From NCBI GenBank assembly GCA_030141585.1, contig JAQIFP010000038.1, forward strand, positions 1-64,000: a stretch of DNA of 64,000 nt, read 5' to 3'. The notes below the pieces were generated by a model that saw only the letters and a list, made by a program, of their open reading frames with translations, searched no databases and had not been told where the DNA came from. The stretch comes from Ophryocystis elektroscirrha. Its lineage: Eukaryota > Apicomplexa > Conoidasida > Neogregarinorida > Ophryocystidae. The stretch's first letter is position 1. The number at the start of each line of letters is the position of its first letter. This document shows, in pieces, positions 13,897 through 27,553 of this stretch. The position numbers and the translations under genes were made by a program.

Positions 13897-16800
13897 ATGA
13901 CGACTTCACTTAGATTAAACAATCCTCATTCTATATGTAACTTGAAAAAAATAAAAGCCATTGAATTTGGCTTGTTTTCGCCTAATCAAATTGTAAGCAA
14001 TATACCCAGCTACCAATTAATTGGGCAAAGTACGGTCATAGTTTCTTGTGTATATAAGTTAGATTTATAATAGGTGAAACAATTGATATACTAAGCTGTG
14101 AATATTTTTAATAAGAATTTTTTATAGTTATGTACGCTACGAAAGGACATATATATTTTTCATATTTTGTCAAAGTAACTGTTTTTATAAGTATTGATAA
14201 AATTGATAATATGAAAGGACAATTAAAAAATGTTTTCATAGGCGCGTATGTCCGTATGTGAAGTAGCAAATTTAGAATTATATGAAAATGGTGTACCAAA
14301 AAGCGGTGCATTAAATGATTTAAAAATGGGTACATCAGATCCAAGATTAACATGTGCAACGTGTAACATGGATTATAAACATTGTGTAGGCCATTTCGGT
14401 CACATCAATTTAGCAAAACCAGTGTATCATGTTGGTTTTTTACGAATAGTAGTTTCTATATTGCGATGTGTATGTTATGGATGTTCAAGGTTACTAGGTG
14501 AATTAACGGATGCTAAGGGTAAATGGGCATTGCGTTGCAGAAATCCAAAAAAAAGATTTCAAAGAATCTTAAAATTATGCCATGGTAAATCACGCTGTGA
14601 AGCTTCTGCATATGACGATGAAGACGTTATACGCGGTGAAGGTTGTGGTTGTATACAACCAAAATATTTTAAGGATGGTATATCTATTACGATACAAACA
14701 CCCAACTCTGGAGAAGAGGAAGGAGATATGCCTGATGACATTTATTATGGAGGAGATAAATCGGGCACTCGTGATTCTAAACGTCCTTTAACAGCAGAGG
14801 AAGCTATAGGAATATTACAAAGAATATCAAATCGTGATTTGGAAATTTTAGGGTTCAATCCAGAGCGTAATCATCCTGCATGGATGGTGTTAACGGTACT
14901 ACCCGTTCCTCCTCCAATAGTACGTCCATACGTACAATATGGTTCTGATCGCTCAGAAGATGATTTGACGCTTAAATTATTAGATATTATAAAAACAAAT
15001 CAACAATATATTAAGCAAGACCATTCTGGTGCTGCTCAGCATGTGTTAAGTGAAATTTCTCAGCTATTACAATTTCACGTTGCTACTTTTATGAACAACG
15101 ATTTACCTGGTATTCCAATTGCAACAACTCGAGCAAAAAGACCAATTAAGTCTCTTAGACAAAGACTTAAAGGAAAGGAAGGTCGTTTACGTGGAAATTT
15201 GATGGGAAAAAGAGTTGACTTTGCTGCTAGAACAGTTATCACAGGAGATCCTAATATTAACATTGACGAAGTAGGAGTTCCTAAATCAGTAGCTATGAAT
15301 TTAACATTTCCAGAAGTTGTCACTAGTATGAACATAGACAAACTTAAACAATTAGTTTTGAACGGACCTTATGTATGGCCAGGTGCCAAATATATATCTC
15401 GAGAGGATGGCACCAGATATGATTTGCGTCATTGTCAAGGAAATTTAGCTTCTCAACAATTATATATAGGAGATTTCGTTGAGCGCCATATGCAAGATGG
15501 AGATTATATACTATTTAATCGTCAGCCTTCTTTACATAAGATGTCTATTATGGGTCATAAAGTAAAAATATTGCCATGGTCCACATTCCGATTAAATTTA
15601 TCTGTTACATCTCCTTATAACGCAGATTTTGATGGTGATGAAATGAATCTTCATTTAGCTCAATCTCATGAAACAAGAGCAGAAATCAAACATCTTATGT
15701 TGGTGAATAAACAAATTGTCTCTCCGCAAGGAAATAAACCTGTCATGGGTATTGTACAAGATTCTTTGTTAGGTGTTGCCAAATTAACTAAGCGTGATAC
15801 TTTTTTGACTAAAGATGAGATAATGAATTTGTTAATGTGGATTCCTTATTGGGATGGAAAACTCATGACACCTGCTATATTACGTCCAAAACCTTATTGG
15901 ACAGGAAAACAATTGTTTACAGCGTTACTGACATTTGACCAAAATTCCGCAAATACCAATCGTATTAATTTATATCGAGATGGAGCCATACGTATGAAGA
16001 ATGATAATGAATGGCTTAGCGAAAACGATGGGAGAGTAATCATTAGAAATAACGAACATTTAGCTGGGATCATTTGCAGAAGAACTGCCGGTTCATCCAC
16101 AGGTTCTCTTATCCATATATTATGGTTGGAAGCAGGTCCAGAAAAAACTAAGCAATTCTTATCTGTTTGTCAGCGTGTTGTCGGCAACTGGTTAATAACT
16201 CATGGTTTTACTGTTGGATGCGGTGATATTGTTGCACCACAAGCTACATATGTGAAAGTTATAGAGACACTTAAAAAATCAGCAGCAAAAGTGCAAGAAC
16301 TTATTATAGCCAGTCAAAAAGGTCAATTGGAGACACAACCAGGAAAATCATTGCTTCAATCATTTGAAGCTCGTGTGAATCAAGAATTGAATTCAGCGAG
16401 AGAATCTGCAGGACGTATAGCATCAGAAAATCTTGATGAACATAATAATATATTTTCTATGGTTAATGCTGGTTCCAAAGGATCTACTATTAATATATCA
16501 CAGATTATGGCTTGTGTGGGGCAGCAAAACGTTGAAGGTAAAAGAATACCATTTGGTTTCAAAGACAGATCATTGCCGCATTTTGTAAAGCATGATTATG
16601 GGCCTGAATCTAGAGGTTTTGTATTTAACTCTTATTTAACTGGTTTAAATCCTCAAGAAATGTTTTTTCACGCTATGGGAGGACGAGAAGGTATTATTGA
16701 TACAGCTTGCAAAACTTCCGAAACTGGATATATTCAAAGAAGATTGATAAAAGCTATGGAAGATGTTCTAGTCACATATGATAGAACTGTTAGATCTTCA

Positions 16801-19800
16801 GAAAGTGAAATTGTCCAGTTTTTATACGGCGAAGATGGAATGGCTGGTGAATTTATTGAAGATCAAATGATTCCATTACTACGCATGGATTTTAAGAAAA
16901 TGGAGGCAATGTATAGACATGACTTTGCAAATCACAATTATGGTTTAAATTGGATACCTAATGAAGCAATTAGAAACAGTATACGTTTATCATTTGAGCA
17001 GCAACGAATACTGGAAAATGAATGGCAACAGTTATTAGCTGCTAAGGAAACTCTGTGTACACAGACCTTCACAAATGGAGAAGCAAAACAGCATTTACCA
17101 ATTAATCTGGCACGGTTAATAGAATTTGCACAAAATAGGTTTTTAAACGAATCATTGATGAATATGAACCCAGTAAAAATAGTTCAACAGGTAGACAGTT
17201 TAATTGAAAGTTTGACTTTGGTACAAATAACAAGTGAATCTGATTATATTGCTAAAGAAGTTCAGTCTAACGGAATTTCTTTACTTCAAATTCACATAAA
17301 GACCCACCTTGCCTCTAGAAAATTGATGGAAGTCAATAAAATAGGTCCAGAAGGCTTGAAATGGATACTTGGTGAACTTTCAGCTCAGTTTTACCGGGCA
17401 TTAGCTCATCCTGGTGAAGTAGTTGGTGCTATTGCTGCTCAATCTATTGGTGAACCAGCAACACAAATGACACTAAACACATTTCACTTTGCTGGTGTCG
17501 GTTCAAAAAACGTAACATTAGGAGTTCCAAGATTACGTGAATTAATAAATGTTGCTAAAAATGTCAAAACACCTAGTATGAGTGTGTATCTAAAACCGCA
17601 AATAGCAAAAGACCAAGATGCAGCAAAAAGTGTTCAAGCGCATCTAGAACATGCAACCTTAGACCGTGTCATTAGTTACGCTCAAGTTGTTTATGATCCA
17701 AATCCTACAGAAACAATTATAAAAAATGATGCTCAATGGGTATCGGAATACTATGAACTACCAGATGATGAAGAAAACCCTGCAAAACTTGGACCATGGG
17801 TTTTACGTATACAATTTATAGAAAAACTTATTACTGAAAAGGGATTAACAATGCGAGAAATAGGCGACAAGATACAGGAAGCATGCGCTACAGATGAAAT
17901 TGATTGTATTTGGACAGATGATAACTCAGAGGACTTGGTGTTGCGAATTCGGGTGAAAAATAACGCATCAAATAAAGATAATTCTGATGAGGAACCAGAT
18001 TTGGAAGAGCAAAATCGATTACTGAAAAGACTCATGTCCCATTATTTATCAAACATATCTCTTCGGGGAATTCAAGGTATCCAAAAAGTATATATGCGTG
18101 AAGAAAAATCACAAGAATACGACAAAGAACTTGGAACATTTATACCTTCCTCACAATGGGTTTTAGACACAGATGGTTGTAACTTAAAAGAAGTTCTTTG
18201 TGTGAAAGAAGTTGATGCAACTAAAACTATATCTAACGATATCTTAGAAGTTTTACAGGTAAAGTGTCTAATAATGTAATTGTTGTAAACGAAAATTACT
18301 CACAATGAGATCATTTATCTTTCGAAATTAATTAATTCATAATACATTATTGTACCATAATTATTTATCAAATAAATATAAAACTATAATATAAAAATTT
18401 TCATTATCTATCATATATAATATATAATAACATGTTATGTCTGTGTATTGTGTAAAAATAGCAGTTATTAATTTTCTAGTTGAATTAAATTTATTACAAC
18501 TTTTTAATATATTTCATGCAGGTTTTTGGAATTGAAGCCGCAAGGAGAGCATTATTGAAAGAATTTAGAGCAGTTATATCATTTGACGGCTCTTATGTAA
18601 ATTATCGTCATTTGGCTGCTCTTTGTGATATAATGACTCATACTGGTTCTTTAATGTCGATTACAAGAAATGGTATCAATCGAATAGAAAAAGGCTGTTT
18701 GGCAAAATGCAGTTTTGAAGAAACTGTCGAAATCTTGATGGCTGCCGCAGCATTTGGAGATTCTGATCATTTGAAAGCAGTAACAGAAAATGTTATGTTT
18801 GGCCAACTAGCAAAGTTTGGAACAGGAATGTGCGATTTAGTAATTGATGAGCAAAAACTACGAGATACTAATCCAAATTATAATTTATCAACAATGATGT
18901 CTATAACATCTACTGATGGTGGAAATAAAAATGGGTTAGAAGATTTGGTGAGTCCTGATGCAAATATAGCTTTGTCCCCCAAAACAGCATCACAACTTCA
19001 GCCAGTAGTTGATTTTATTGCTTCACCGTTCTCTCCAACATCTCCGTTATCACCCCTTCTAACAAGTCCAAATACAACTAAATATTTAGAGCCTTTATCA
19101 GATACTTTTTCGCCTCAACAATCTACACCATCTTCACCGTTTTCACCTAAGAGTTTGAGTCCTATATCATCGCCATTACTTCAAAATAATATGATGCCAA
19201 ACGATAATACAGGGGTAATTTCTCCATTTTCTACAACCCTTATTACTTCTCCTCAATACTCTCCAACCTCTCCCATTTATACTTCAGCGACAAGTCCTAA
19301 CCTTGTTTATTCTCCATCTAAGAAAGAAAATGATTATACTTCTTATTCGCCTACTTCACCAGTATACAATTTAGATAATAATAAAGTCAATTACTCTCCA
19401 ACATCTCCAACCTACTCCCCTCAAAGTCCTCTTGGATTATCACCAACGTCTCCATATTACACTCGGTTTGCTTCCCCAAATTATAGTCCGCAATCACCAG
19501 CTTTTTCGCCTGAAAGTCCATTGCGTATACACAGCCCCGGAGCTTATTCGTTAACATCTCCAAATTATTCACCAACCAGTCCTACATACATAAATACAAT
19601 GGCTAATGCAGCTCCTCTTTCTCCAGGTAACTTGATAAGTTAAATTGTTTTCATAATTTACCAATAATATATATATATATATATATATATTTATGTAATC
19701 ATAAATATATGTATATACGTATTTGCTTATTCAATCGTACATTTAACGGCAATTGAATAAAATGCGGAATTCTTAGAAATGATTGTCGCTTCTCCACGAT

Positions 19801-19967
19801 ATGATCCACAGTCTGTGGCTTTTGATGGAACATCATATTCACCTACGTCTCCTATATATTCTCCAACATCACCTATAATGTACTACTCACCTTCTTCTCC
19901 ATCATATCAACAAAACACTGATATGAATTTAGCGGATGAAGAACAAGACAACTCAAAAAAAGATTAA
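13897..19967 (+). CDS. RPB1: RNA polymerase II largest subunit RPB1
   Basis: Four exons (13897-13992, 14242-18258, 18522-19626, 19777-19967) give 1802 aa. Exon 1 encodes the N-terminal strand ending [11 protein letters not shown]. The clamp zinc site C-x2-C...C-x2-H-F-G-H-I follows. The active-site [10 protein letters not shown] lies near residue 490, the bridge-helix/trigger-loop region with [20 protein letters not shown] near 1110, and the conserved core runs to about 1500. The C-terminal domain is irregular: six exact YSPTSP cores plus many shorter SPxSP, YSPQSP and LTSP elements over about 280 residues, ending in an acidic/Lys tail. A 150-nt intron interrupts the CTD. It transcribes mRNA precursors in the nucleus, and the CTD normally recruits capping, splicing and 3'-processing factors. 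It ends 60 bp from the convergent DDX21-like gene. Confidence 0.97.
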
Positions 19968-20027
19968 GTTTTAACACCAATTAATGAAGTTTTCTAGCAA
20001 CCAAAAACAAAAAAATAATTAAAAGAG

Positions 20028-22225
20028 TTAATGTGCATTTTGGTTGTATCTATTTCGCTGAAATTTTTTATTTGGCTCAAAATTTCTGGATCCTTGAGGT
20101 CTTTTGCCACGAGCATTTGGATTTCTAGAACCATAAGATTCAGCTACATTTAACATTGGATCATTTAATTCTGGTAAATAATCGACTGGGGCAACAGACA
20201 TAAAATTCTAAGACATATGTATGATTAGTATATATAGTTACAGTAAATTTTTCAGTTTCTGCAGCTTTTCTTATGCTTTCTTCAAATTCTTCTATGTGAT
20301 CTTTGTGTATATCGAATACAGCTCCAGTATAGTCCGCACATAGCATAATCAACTAAAGTTATATATTTAATTAATATTTTTTTTTATAATCATTTCGATT
20401 ATTGATATATACTTACTGCACTGCCAACTATCTCATTCCTCACAAAGGAAGCCAAATTTTGTCTCACATATGTTTTTGTCTGTGCTTTCACAGACTTAAA
20501 CTTTACATAATATGCTTTATAATCTTGTCTTCCACTTAATGCAGATACTAAGATATTGATCTCAGGTATTTTCATTTTATCTTTCAAAATGTATGCTATC
20601 ACTTTAACGGGATCTAAAAAAACCAGAACCAATGAAAATAAGTAAGTATCTTATTATTTTAAAACATCAAATATAATTATAATACAAAATTGACTACTGT
20701 AATATATATATAGCAGTATATATGTTTGAATACGCATTATTTTAATATATTTAAAGATTTTTTCTATAGAGAGACTAAATGTTAATGCATAAACTTATAA
20801 GAAGATAGAAAGCAAAGAAACTTTTATTAATTATTTATTATTTATAAATAATAAATAAAAATAAAATTTAACTATATAAAGATGTGAATTATTTATATCA
20901 ATATATGCAGAAATATTACCATATTTTTTAGTTAACTTTTTAGCTATTTTGATCATCATTTCATCGGGAGTTTGATTAGCAAAATCAGCTTCTAGTTTTT
21001 CAATGGCAGTTTTAGCTAATTGACTTAAGAGCTCGTCAGATTGATGAATGCCAATTCTTTTAAACGTTATTTTAGTTTGTCTTTCAATGGTTTTGAGATA
21101 TGGCATATCAGCGCCCCTAAATAGCACGACATTTGTTCCACATTTCCCTGCTCTTCCTGTTCGGCCAGTACGGTGTATAAAGGTATCAACATCTTTGGCA
21201 GGTTCAAAATGAATAACCAAATCTATATTATCAATATGTAGCCCTCTAGCGGCTACATCTGTAGCTATAAGACAATCAAATGCTCCGTTTTTATAAGCGG
21301 CCAAAATAGCTTCCCTTTGTTTTTGCGGAATGTCTCCATGTAAAGCTTGGCATCTTTTTGCTATAGAAGAAGACATTGCTATATCATTGACTACAGCTTT
21401 TGTCTCAGCAAAAACTATACATCTTCTTCCCATAGAACAGAAACGTAATAATAAAGATTCCAAGATAGACTGACGTACATGAAAACCACACATTATAGCA
21501 TAATGATCAATTTTTTGGGCTGTTTGTGTAGATGCAGCATCAACGACATCAATATTTACTAACTCCCCTTCTTTCATGTAGGTATCAGAAAGCGTCTTTA
21601 CCCAAGTTGGTATAGTTGCCGAAAAAAATAATACTTGTAAATGATTAGTCTTCTTTTGTGTCACAATACTGAGTATTTCATTAACTTCTTCTCTAAACCC
21701 TAATTCCAATAACTGATCGGCTTCGTCTAATATAAAACAACGCAAAAAACGAACTTCAATTAAATTTCTCTTCAAAAAATCGAGTACTCGACCTGGAGTA
21801 CCAACTAAAGCATTTGCTCCTACGGTGCGGATGTGTCTTAATTGAACGTCTTCGGGTAAACCTCCCACGACACAAGCAGTAACAAATCTATTTTCTTCTA
21901 ATAAGGTAAATTCCTCAGCAACTTGCTGCGCTAATTCTCGTGTAGGTAATATACACATAATATAACATGGACGAGGTGGTATTTTATTCATTGACACCAA
22001 TAAAGCTTCCACTGTAGGTAATACAAAAGCTAAAGTTTTTCCAGTTCCCGTTCTGGCTCTTCCAATTAAATGTTTTTTATCATAAATATGATCAAAAGTT
22101 TGATATTGTATTGGAAATAAACTGGTTATGGATCTTTTTTCCAAAGCTTTTTTGGATTTTTCGCTAACGCGGAATTTACTTATATCCATTGATTGGATGT
22201 TATTGTCGCTCACTGATTGACTCAT
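20028..22225 (-). CDS. DDX21/Gu-like DEAD-box RNA helicase
   Basis: Four exons (22225-20920, 20613-20417, 20352-20242, 20207-20028) encode 597 aa. The helicase core has a Q motif region (SLFPIQYQTF), motif I ARTGTGKT, Ia PTRELAQQ, II DEAD, III SAT, IV-V (CIVFAETK, ATDVAARGLHI) and VI HRTGRTGRAGK. The downstream exons add a region resembling the GUCT domain of DDX21/DDX50: RNEIVGSA, LIMLCADYTGAVFDIHKDH, EKFTNFMS. A basic tail rich in Arg/Asn (NPNARGKRPQGSRN) follows, like the repeats at the end of DDX21. DDX21-type enzymes act in the nucleolus on rRNA and snoRNP remodelling. The last intron is 34 nt with an ACTAAT branch-like element. MVLKQ at 22240 is an alternative start 15 bp upstream. Confidence 0.85.
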
Positions 22226-22453
22226 TTGTTTAAGCACCAAAAAAAATATTATCTCTATTCCAATAAGTTACCTTACAAAACTAATTTTTAATGAATAAGA
22301 TATTTGCAAATTACCACCCTATTACTTGTAACAACAAAAAAAACCTTCAAACCAAAAGCTATATTTAAAAAGTAATCAGTGGTTTCAACTATGTGAGTAC
22401 AATAACATCCAAAATAATAAAACAGAAATAACAGACTTACGCGCCTAACAATT

Positions 22454-23610
22454 ATGGCCGCCTATACGTGCGCAATTACGGGCGTAACTCCAGAAAATCC
22501 AGTTGTAAGTAAAACTGGATATATATTTGAACGTCGTATTATTGAAAATTATCTTGAAACTCATTCTAATACATGTCCAGTTACCAAAGAACCTTTGACT
22601 GTATCGGATCTCACTCCTATTAAAAGTAAGTTCTTCATAAACCTTACCTCATTATAATTGTTTAAAAATCATTTAATATTGTCTATATCCTTTATAATTG
22701 TACATTTTAAGTAAATAATTACCCTAAGCTTGAATAATTTAGTGATATCGATCAAATGTCTATGTTTGTCTATATTATATTACTGATAGTACTATATAGT
22801 AAGGGTATAATACTTTTACCATATAAATATACATTAATGCTATATATATATTGTATACACATATTCAATATATAACATTCAAATAATGAGTTTTTAAGAA
22901 AACAATAATAATAATTGATATTATTTAATTATAATAAGAATAATATTAATAATAATGTAAATAGTAATGTATATATTTATTTAGCTGCTAATATATCGAA
23001 ACCACGTCCTGTTAATGCAACAACTATACCTGGTTTATTATCATTGATGCAAAGTGAATGGGACTCATTATTACTTGAAGTATTTTCTATACGAACCCAT
23101 TGTGAATCCCTTCAAAATCAACTCAGTCATGCATTATATCAACATGACGCTGCTTGCCGAGTCATAGCTAGACTTTTGCAAGAAAAAGATTCTCTTCGTA
23201 ATCGATTGAATCAACTTCAAGAGGCAGTCACTTTGCCACCTGACGGAAGTGCTCAAATAAAAGAGATCTCAGAAGATAATAAATCCGAATGTATTGGAAT
23301 TCCCATAGACGTTTTGGAAGACATGAAGACTCTAGCAAAACAGTTATTAACTCAACGTAAAAAACGCACATTCGAAAACTTAGCCTCTCTTGATAAAATA
23401 AAAAATTTCCAACAAGTTGATTCTTTCCCAATTATGTCAACCACAAGTCCAGGTAGTTACATTTATACGAAATCCGACTTATATAATCACTTTATACATA
23501 TGCACATTTTACATAGCTACCGACTATCAGTTATAATTAATAAACCTGTTCATATAATAATACTATATAAGAAATAATATATATGTCTATATCAAACGTT
23601 AATAAATTTT

Positions 23611-23675
<65 letters not shown>

Positions 23676-25427
23676 CGAATAAATATATACTTATTTGAAA
23701 ATTAATCATTATATTTAGAAATAAATTAAAATATAAAAAAAACAAAAATATAATGCAATTTTATTTTATTTGTAGTTGTATTGTTTTTTTTTAATTGTAT
23801 TAGTATTAGCTTAAATACACGTAAACAAATTGCTTTATATAAATGAAATATGTCTAAATAGGCGTGACAACTTGCAAGTTTGAACTAACAAATAAGCGAC
23901 GTGATAAGCAATTATTTTGGGCTGGCGGCGTGGATGGTGTAGTTGTTTTATTTGATATTGAAAAACAACAGGTACTTTACTTTTAACAAACAATTATCTC
24001 ACAAATAGTCGATCACAAGATTAATAGGACATTTAAAACGCGTTAATAGTATTATTCCTCATTATACTCAAGACATAACTTTAACTTGCTCAGATGACAA
24101 AACCATAAGGTATTTAAATAGTTGCACGGTATTGAGTATAAATTGTAGCTTTATTTATATATCCAGCAAAAACGTAAAAGTGGATATATAAACACATGTT
24201 CAAAAAGATATGTGTGTGTGTGTGTGTATAAAGCAAGATCAATTTACTAAAATAGAATAGGGAATAATAATAATAATAATTATACTTTCATTATATACTG
24301 TTTAATTAGAGTGTGGACATCCAATGACAGCATTGAATATAGAGCTTCATATATACTTCGTAAGCACTCAAAGCCAATTACAGGTAAATATATTGGTAAT
24401 AAGTTATCAATATTCAGATCTTTCTTTGCATCCGTCTGGTGATTATTTGGTATCAACGTCTAAAGACGCTACTTGGGCTGTTCATGAATTGTGTTCTGGG
24501 CACACTTGCCGAATATATAATGACTTACCTTGCACGGTAAATCTATTATAAGACTACTGAATAATAATAATAATAGATGCACCAAGTTACTTTCCATCCC
24601 GATGGCTTATTATTGGCAGCTGCCGGTCAAAGTAGAGGAATACACATATATGATATAAAAATTCCTTCACAAGAGCCAATTGTTTCACTCGAAGGCCATC
24701 AAGACTTTGTTACCAGCTTAGCGTTCTCTGAGAATGGTTATTATTTATTCTCTACATCTAGTGATAAAACAGTAATTGATAAAGTTTAGTAAAACAAATT
24801 TAGATGAGAATATGGGATTTAAGGAAGTCAGCCTGTATTCAAGATATCAAAACTATTACTCAAGATAATGTCCCCTTTACTCCAGAAAAAGTTGTTCTTG
24901 ATCAAACAGGTATACAACAGTACAATTCTTACTGAAATACAAGCTTAACTCTCCTGTGTTTATTTCTAAAGAATTTATTCAATATGCTCATTCTAAAGCC
25001 AGCTTATTATATTTATTTTTTGTAGGAAACTATGCTGCTGCTTTCGGCAGCTATATACCAGAAATGGAAAATGTTTCTAAGTATCATATCGCCTTATATT
25101 ATTTTGAATCTAAAACAAATTTAGAGCCTGCTTGTCACTTAACTGGCCACTCAGAAAAGATCACCGATTTAAGGTACTTTTATACATACACTCATCAAAA
25201 ATTATAAAATACATGAAATTGTTGTATAAAAACCTACAAATTAAAAAAAAAAGGATTTAAATTCATTTTAGATATGTTTATGTATTTAATAGATAAAAAT
25301 AATTTATTCAATAATTTTTCAATGTTAACAATTTTAATTTTAATTTTTTAGCTTTGGATGGAATGCAGAAAATCTTATAAATGCTACTGCCGGAAGGACA
25401 GTAAATTTATGGAGTAGTAAAGACTAA
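22454..25427 (+). CDS. PRP19: Pre-mRNA-processing factor 19 (U-box, WD40)
   Basis: Ten exons (22454-22625, 22985-23452, 23862-23971, 24009-24109, 24310-24383, 24418-24536, 24577-24771, 24804-24909, 25026-25173, 25352-25427) give 522 aa. The N-terminal U-box includes CAITGVTPENPVVSKTGYIF and TCPVTKEPL. The central segment carries the family's VNATTIPGLL and WDSLLLEVF blocks and the tetramerising coiled coil (CRVIARLLQEKDSLRNRL). WD40 blades follow, e.g. HPSGDYLVSTSKD, FHPDGLLLAAAG, GHQDFVTSLAFSENGYY and FGWNAENLINATAG. PRP19 is an E3 ubiquitin ligase and scaffold of the NTC complex that stabilises the catalytic spliceosome, fitting an intron-dense genome. Introns of 32-40 nt split several WD blades. 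It diverges from the DDX21-like gene with 228 bp between start codons. Confidence 0.95.
23580..23861. repeat. (TA)n-rich part of PRP19 intron 2
   Basis: A run of about 65 bp of alternating TA lies at 23609-23672 inside the 409-nt second intron of PRP19. It ends at the acceptor TAAATAG before 23862. It is simple-sequence DNA. Confidence 0.8.
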
Positions 25428-25990
25428 ATTAATTAGTAATCATTATCCATTTTTTTTTTTCTAATTTTTTATAACGAATATATGTATTTGGGTCGTATAG
25501 TAGGAAAGCGAACAGTTTAGTGTACCTATTAAGTTTGTACACAGTTATACATATACTTCAATAATAATTGCACGATGAGAATAATCAAAATAATGCGAAA
25601 TGCTTAAACGCATTGATGAGTCATTATTAATCTCTAAGAAGTTCTGATATGATGATTATAGGCATTTGTCATATATTGAATTAAATATTTAATATGGATC
25701 TGTTTTAGTGAAGTATTTAAATTATTAGTTCATAGTATTTTTGATGATACTTTTATTTGTCTGATAATAATACATGATGAAAAAAATTAATTAAAAATCA
25801 TAATATATTTTGATGATATATTAAACAAACACCATCTTTCGACTGACTACACAATAATCGTTAAACGTACTGCATTTCATAAAATCCATATATATGAATA
25901 TGATCATTATTTAACGATATATACATGAATTTGCCATAAAGCACTATGTACACATTTTATGTGTATTTTAGTCGTCAAGTGTAAATACAA
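25428..25990. other. Convergent spacer between PRP19 and GGCT
   Basis: These 563 bp between two 3' ends are AT-rich, and I see nothing coding. They should contain both 3' UTRs. Confidence 0.6.
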
Positions 25991-26683
25991 TTAATTGTCT
26001 GATATACTTGTTTTCCATGCAGAGAATAAAGATAATTTTTCATTTATAGGAATTGACAGTAATTCACGTATATAATCATACGGTAATTTAGACTCTATGG
26101 CTCCCTTTAGTATAACTAGTTTATATGTACATGAAGGCAGAGAAAATTTATATGCATCAGGAGGTATTTTGACATATGTCCGTCCCATAATTGTTTTGTC
26201 TAATATAGTGAACTCAAATTTGATCGGATTTGATTCCAATTTTTCACTTAAATAATTTAAATGTAGTAGATCATTGTCTATATTGATTGAACTGACATTA
26301 TCTGCCAAGAAAGACGTTTGTTTGACCAATACAACATTTATATTGACATAAATTGGAATATATTCAGACATATGTACTCCCTCTTGAGCATCTAAATGTG
26401 GTAAATGTTTTTTATTGATTTTCCATATGATCCCAAAGATACCTTCGTATTGATCATTTTTAAATTGTAAGTATTCATTTTTATCACTTATTGACTCGTA
26501 TTCTTTCTTACTGTATATGGTCGCTGTTCCTCCATTCCAATTTTTACTGTAGCCACAAAAACTTAATGCATAGTCTCTTAAAAATCCCACGCCATAAAAC
26601 TGTGCATTCGGTGAGTTTAATTTCAAACGACGCTCTAATAAGTTACTGCCATAAGCAAAATAATAAAAAAATTCGTTTTCCAT
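25991..26683 (-). CDS. Gamma-glutamylcyclotransferase
   Basis: This single-exon gene of 230 aa has the GGCT fold. The substrate-binding YFAYGSNLLERRL sits at residues 8-20, followed by the expected N-A-Q-F...L-R-D-Y-A-L-S-F block and W-N-G-G-T-A-T-I. The catalytic Glu lies in L-D-A-Q-E-G-V (E101). The enzyme releases 5-oxoproline from gamma-glutamyl amino acids or peptides in glutathione turnover in the cytosol. It is somewhat longer than the human enzyme (188 aa), with a divergent C-terminal ~60 residues. The glutathione-synthesis gene GCL is also in this window but about 36 kb away. It diverges from TRM112 with 228 bp between start codons. Confidence 0.85.
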   Translation of the reverse strand: MENEFFYYFAYGSNLLERRLKLNSPNAQFYGVGFLRDYALSFCGYSKNWNGGTATIYSKKEYESISDKNEYLQFKNDQYEGIFGIIWKINKKHLPHLDAQEGVHMSEYIPIYVNINVVLVKQTSFLADNVSSINIDNDLLHLNYLSEKLESNPIKFEFTILDKTIMGRTYVKIPPDAYKFSLPSCTYKLVILKGAIESKLPYDYIRELLSIPINEKLSLFSAWKTSISDN

Positions 26684-26911
26684 TTTTTCTTAACACCTGA
26701 ATCCACTTGCTAATATTTTATTGTTATCAACCATGCTCACATACCTGAAATTTTTAATAAACAGTTACACTTATAATAAAATATTTATTGCATTCAACAA
26801 AATAAAATAAATATTACAAATAGAAAATCTCTCATAAATAAAGAAAATTTTATTATTTAAATTAATATTAATAACATTTATTATTATTTTACTAATAGAC
26901 CTGTAATTTTT

Positions 26912-27359
26912 ATGAAGTTAATAACGCATAATTTTTTAGCGTGGTAAGTAATTTTCAAGTAAATTCTATTTTTTTTTTTGAATAAGTGTGAAGCCAGAGT
27001 GCTCAAATGGATATCCATTTAAAATATTGCTTGATAAAGAGGACAAAGAAGCTGTTCAAAAACAAACTACAGAGTATAATGAAGAATACATAGATAAACT
27101 AATATCCAGAATAGACTTGAATGCTCTAAACACAGCTATTCATTCAGTATGGTTATTAAAGTTTGATAGAAATAGATTGAATCAGAAAATATCACATTTA
27201 CGGAAGATTCCATAGACAAACAACTCTTGCATCATTATTTAATGGAAGTAAAGTTTTATAAGCCATAAATGTTACACACAGGTTGACATTATAACTGGTA
27301 CTCTTATTTGTCCTAAATGCAGTCAAAACTATCCTATTGCTCAAAGTATAGTGAATTAG
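26912..27359 (+). CDS. TRM112: TRM112, methyltransferase activator
   Basis: Four short exons (26912-26943, 26987-27146, 27176-27247, 27282-27359) give 113 aa, close to the family's ~125. The start [10 protein letters not shown] matches the strongly conserved family N-terminus. Two Cys pairs, C-V-K-P-E-C near the start and C-P-K-C near the end, form the zinc site. The C-terminal [19 protein letters not shown] and NYPI match the family pattern (HH.L.EV...G.L.CP......FPI). Trm112 is the obligate partner that activates methyltransferases of tRNA, 18S rRNA and eRF1. Introns are 43, 29 and 34 nt. The family's usual GIPNML ending is reduced to QSIVN. Confidence 0.88.
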
Positions 27360-27521
27360 TCTTTATTCTATAAATCAATATACACCAAAATGTCTTATTG
27401 TCTGACAATAAAATAACATATACATATATGTATATATATGTATATATATGTATATATATGTATATATATGTATATATATGTATATATATGTATATATATG
27501 TATATATATGTATATATATGT

Positions 27522-27553
<32 letters not shown>

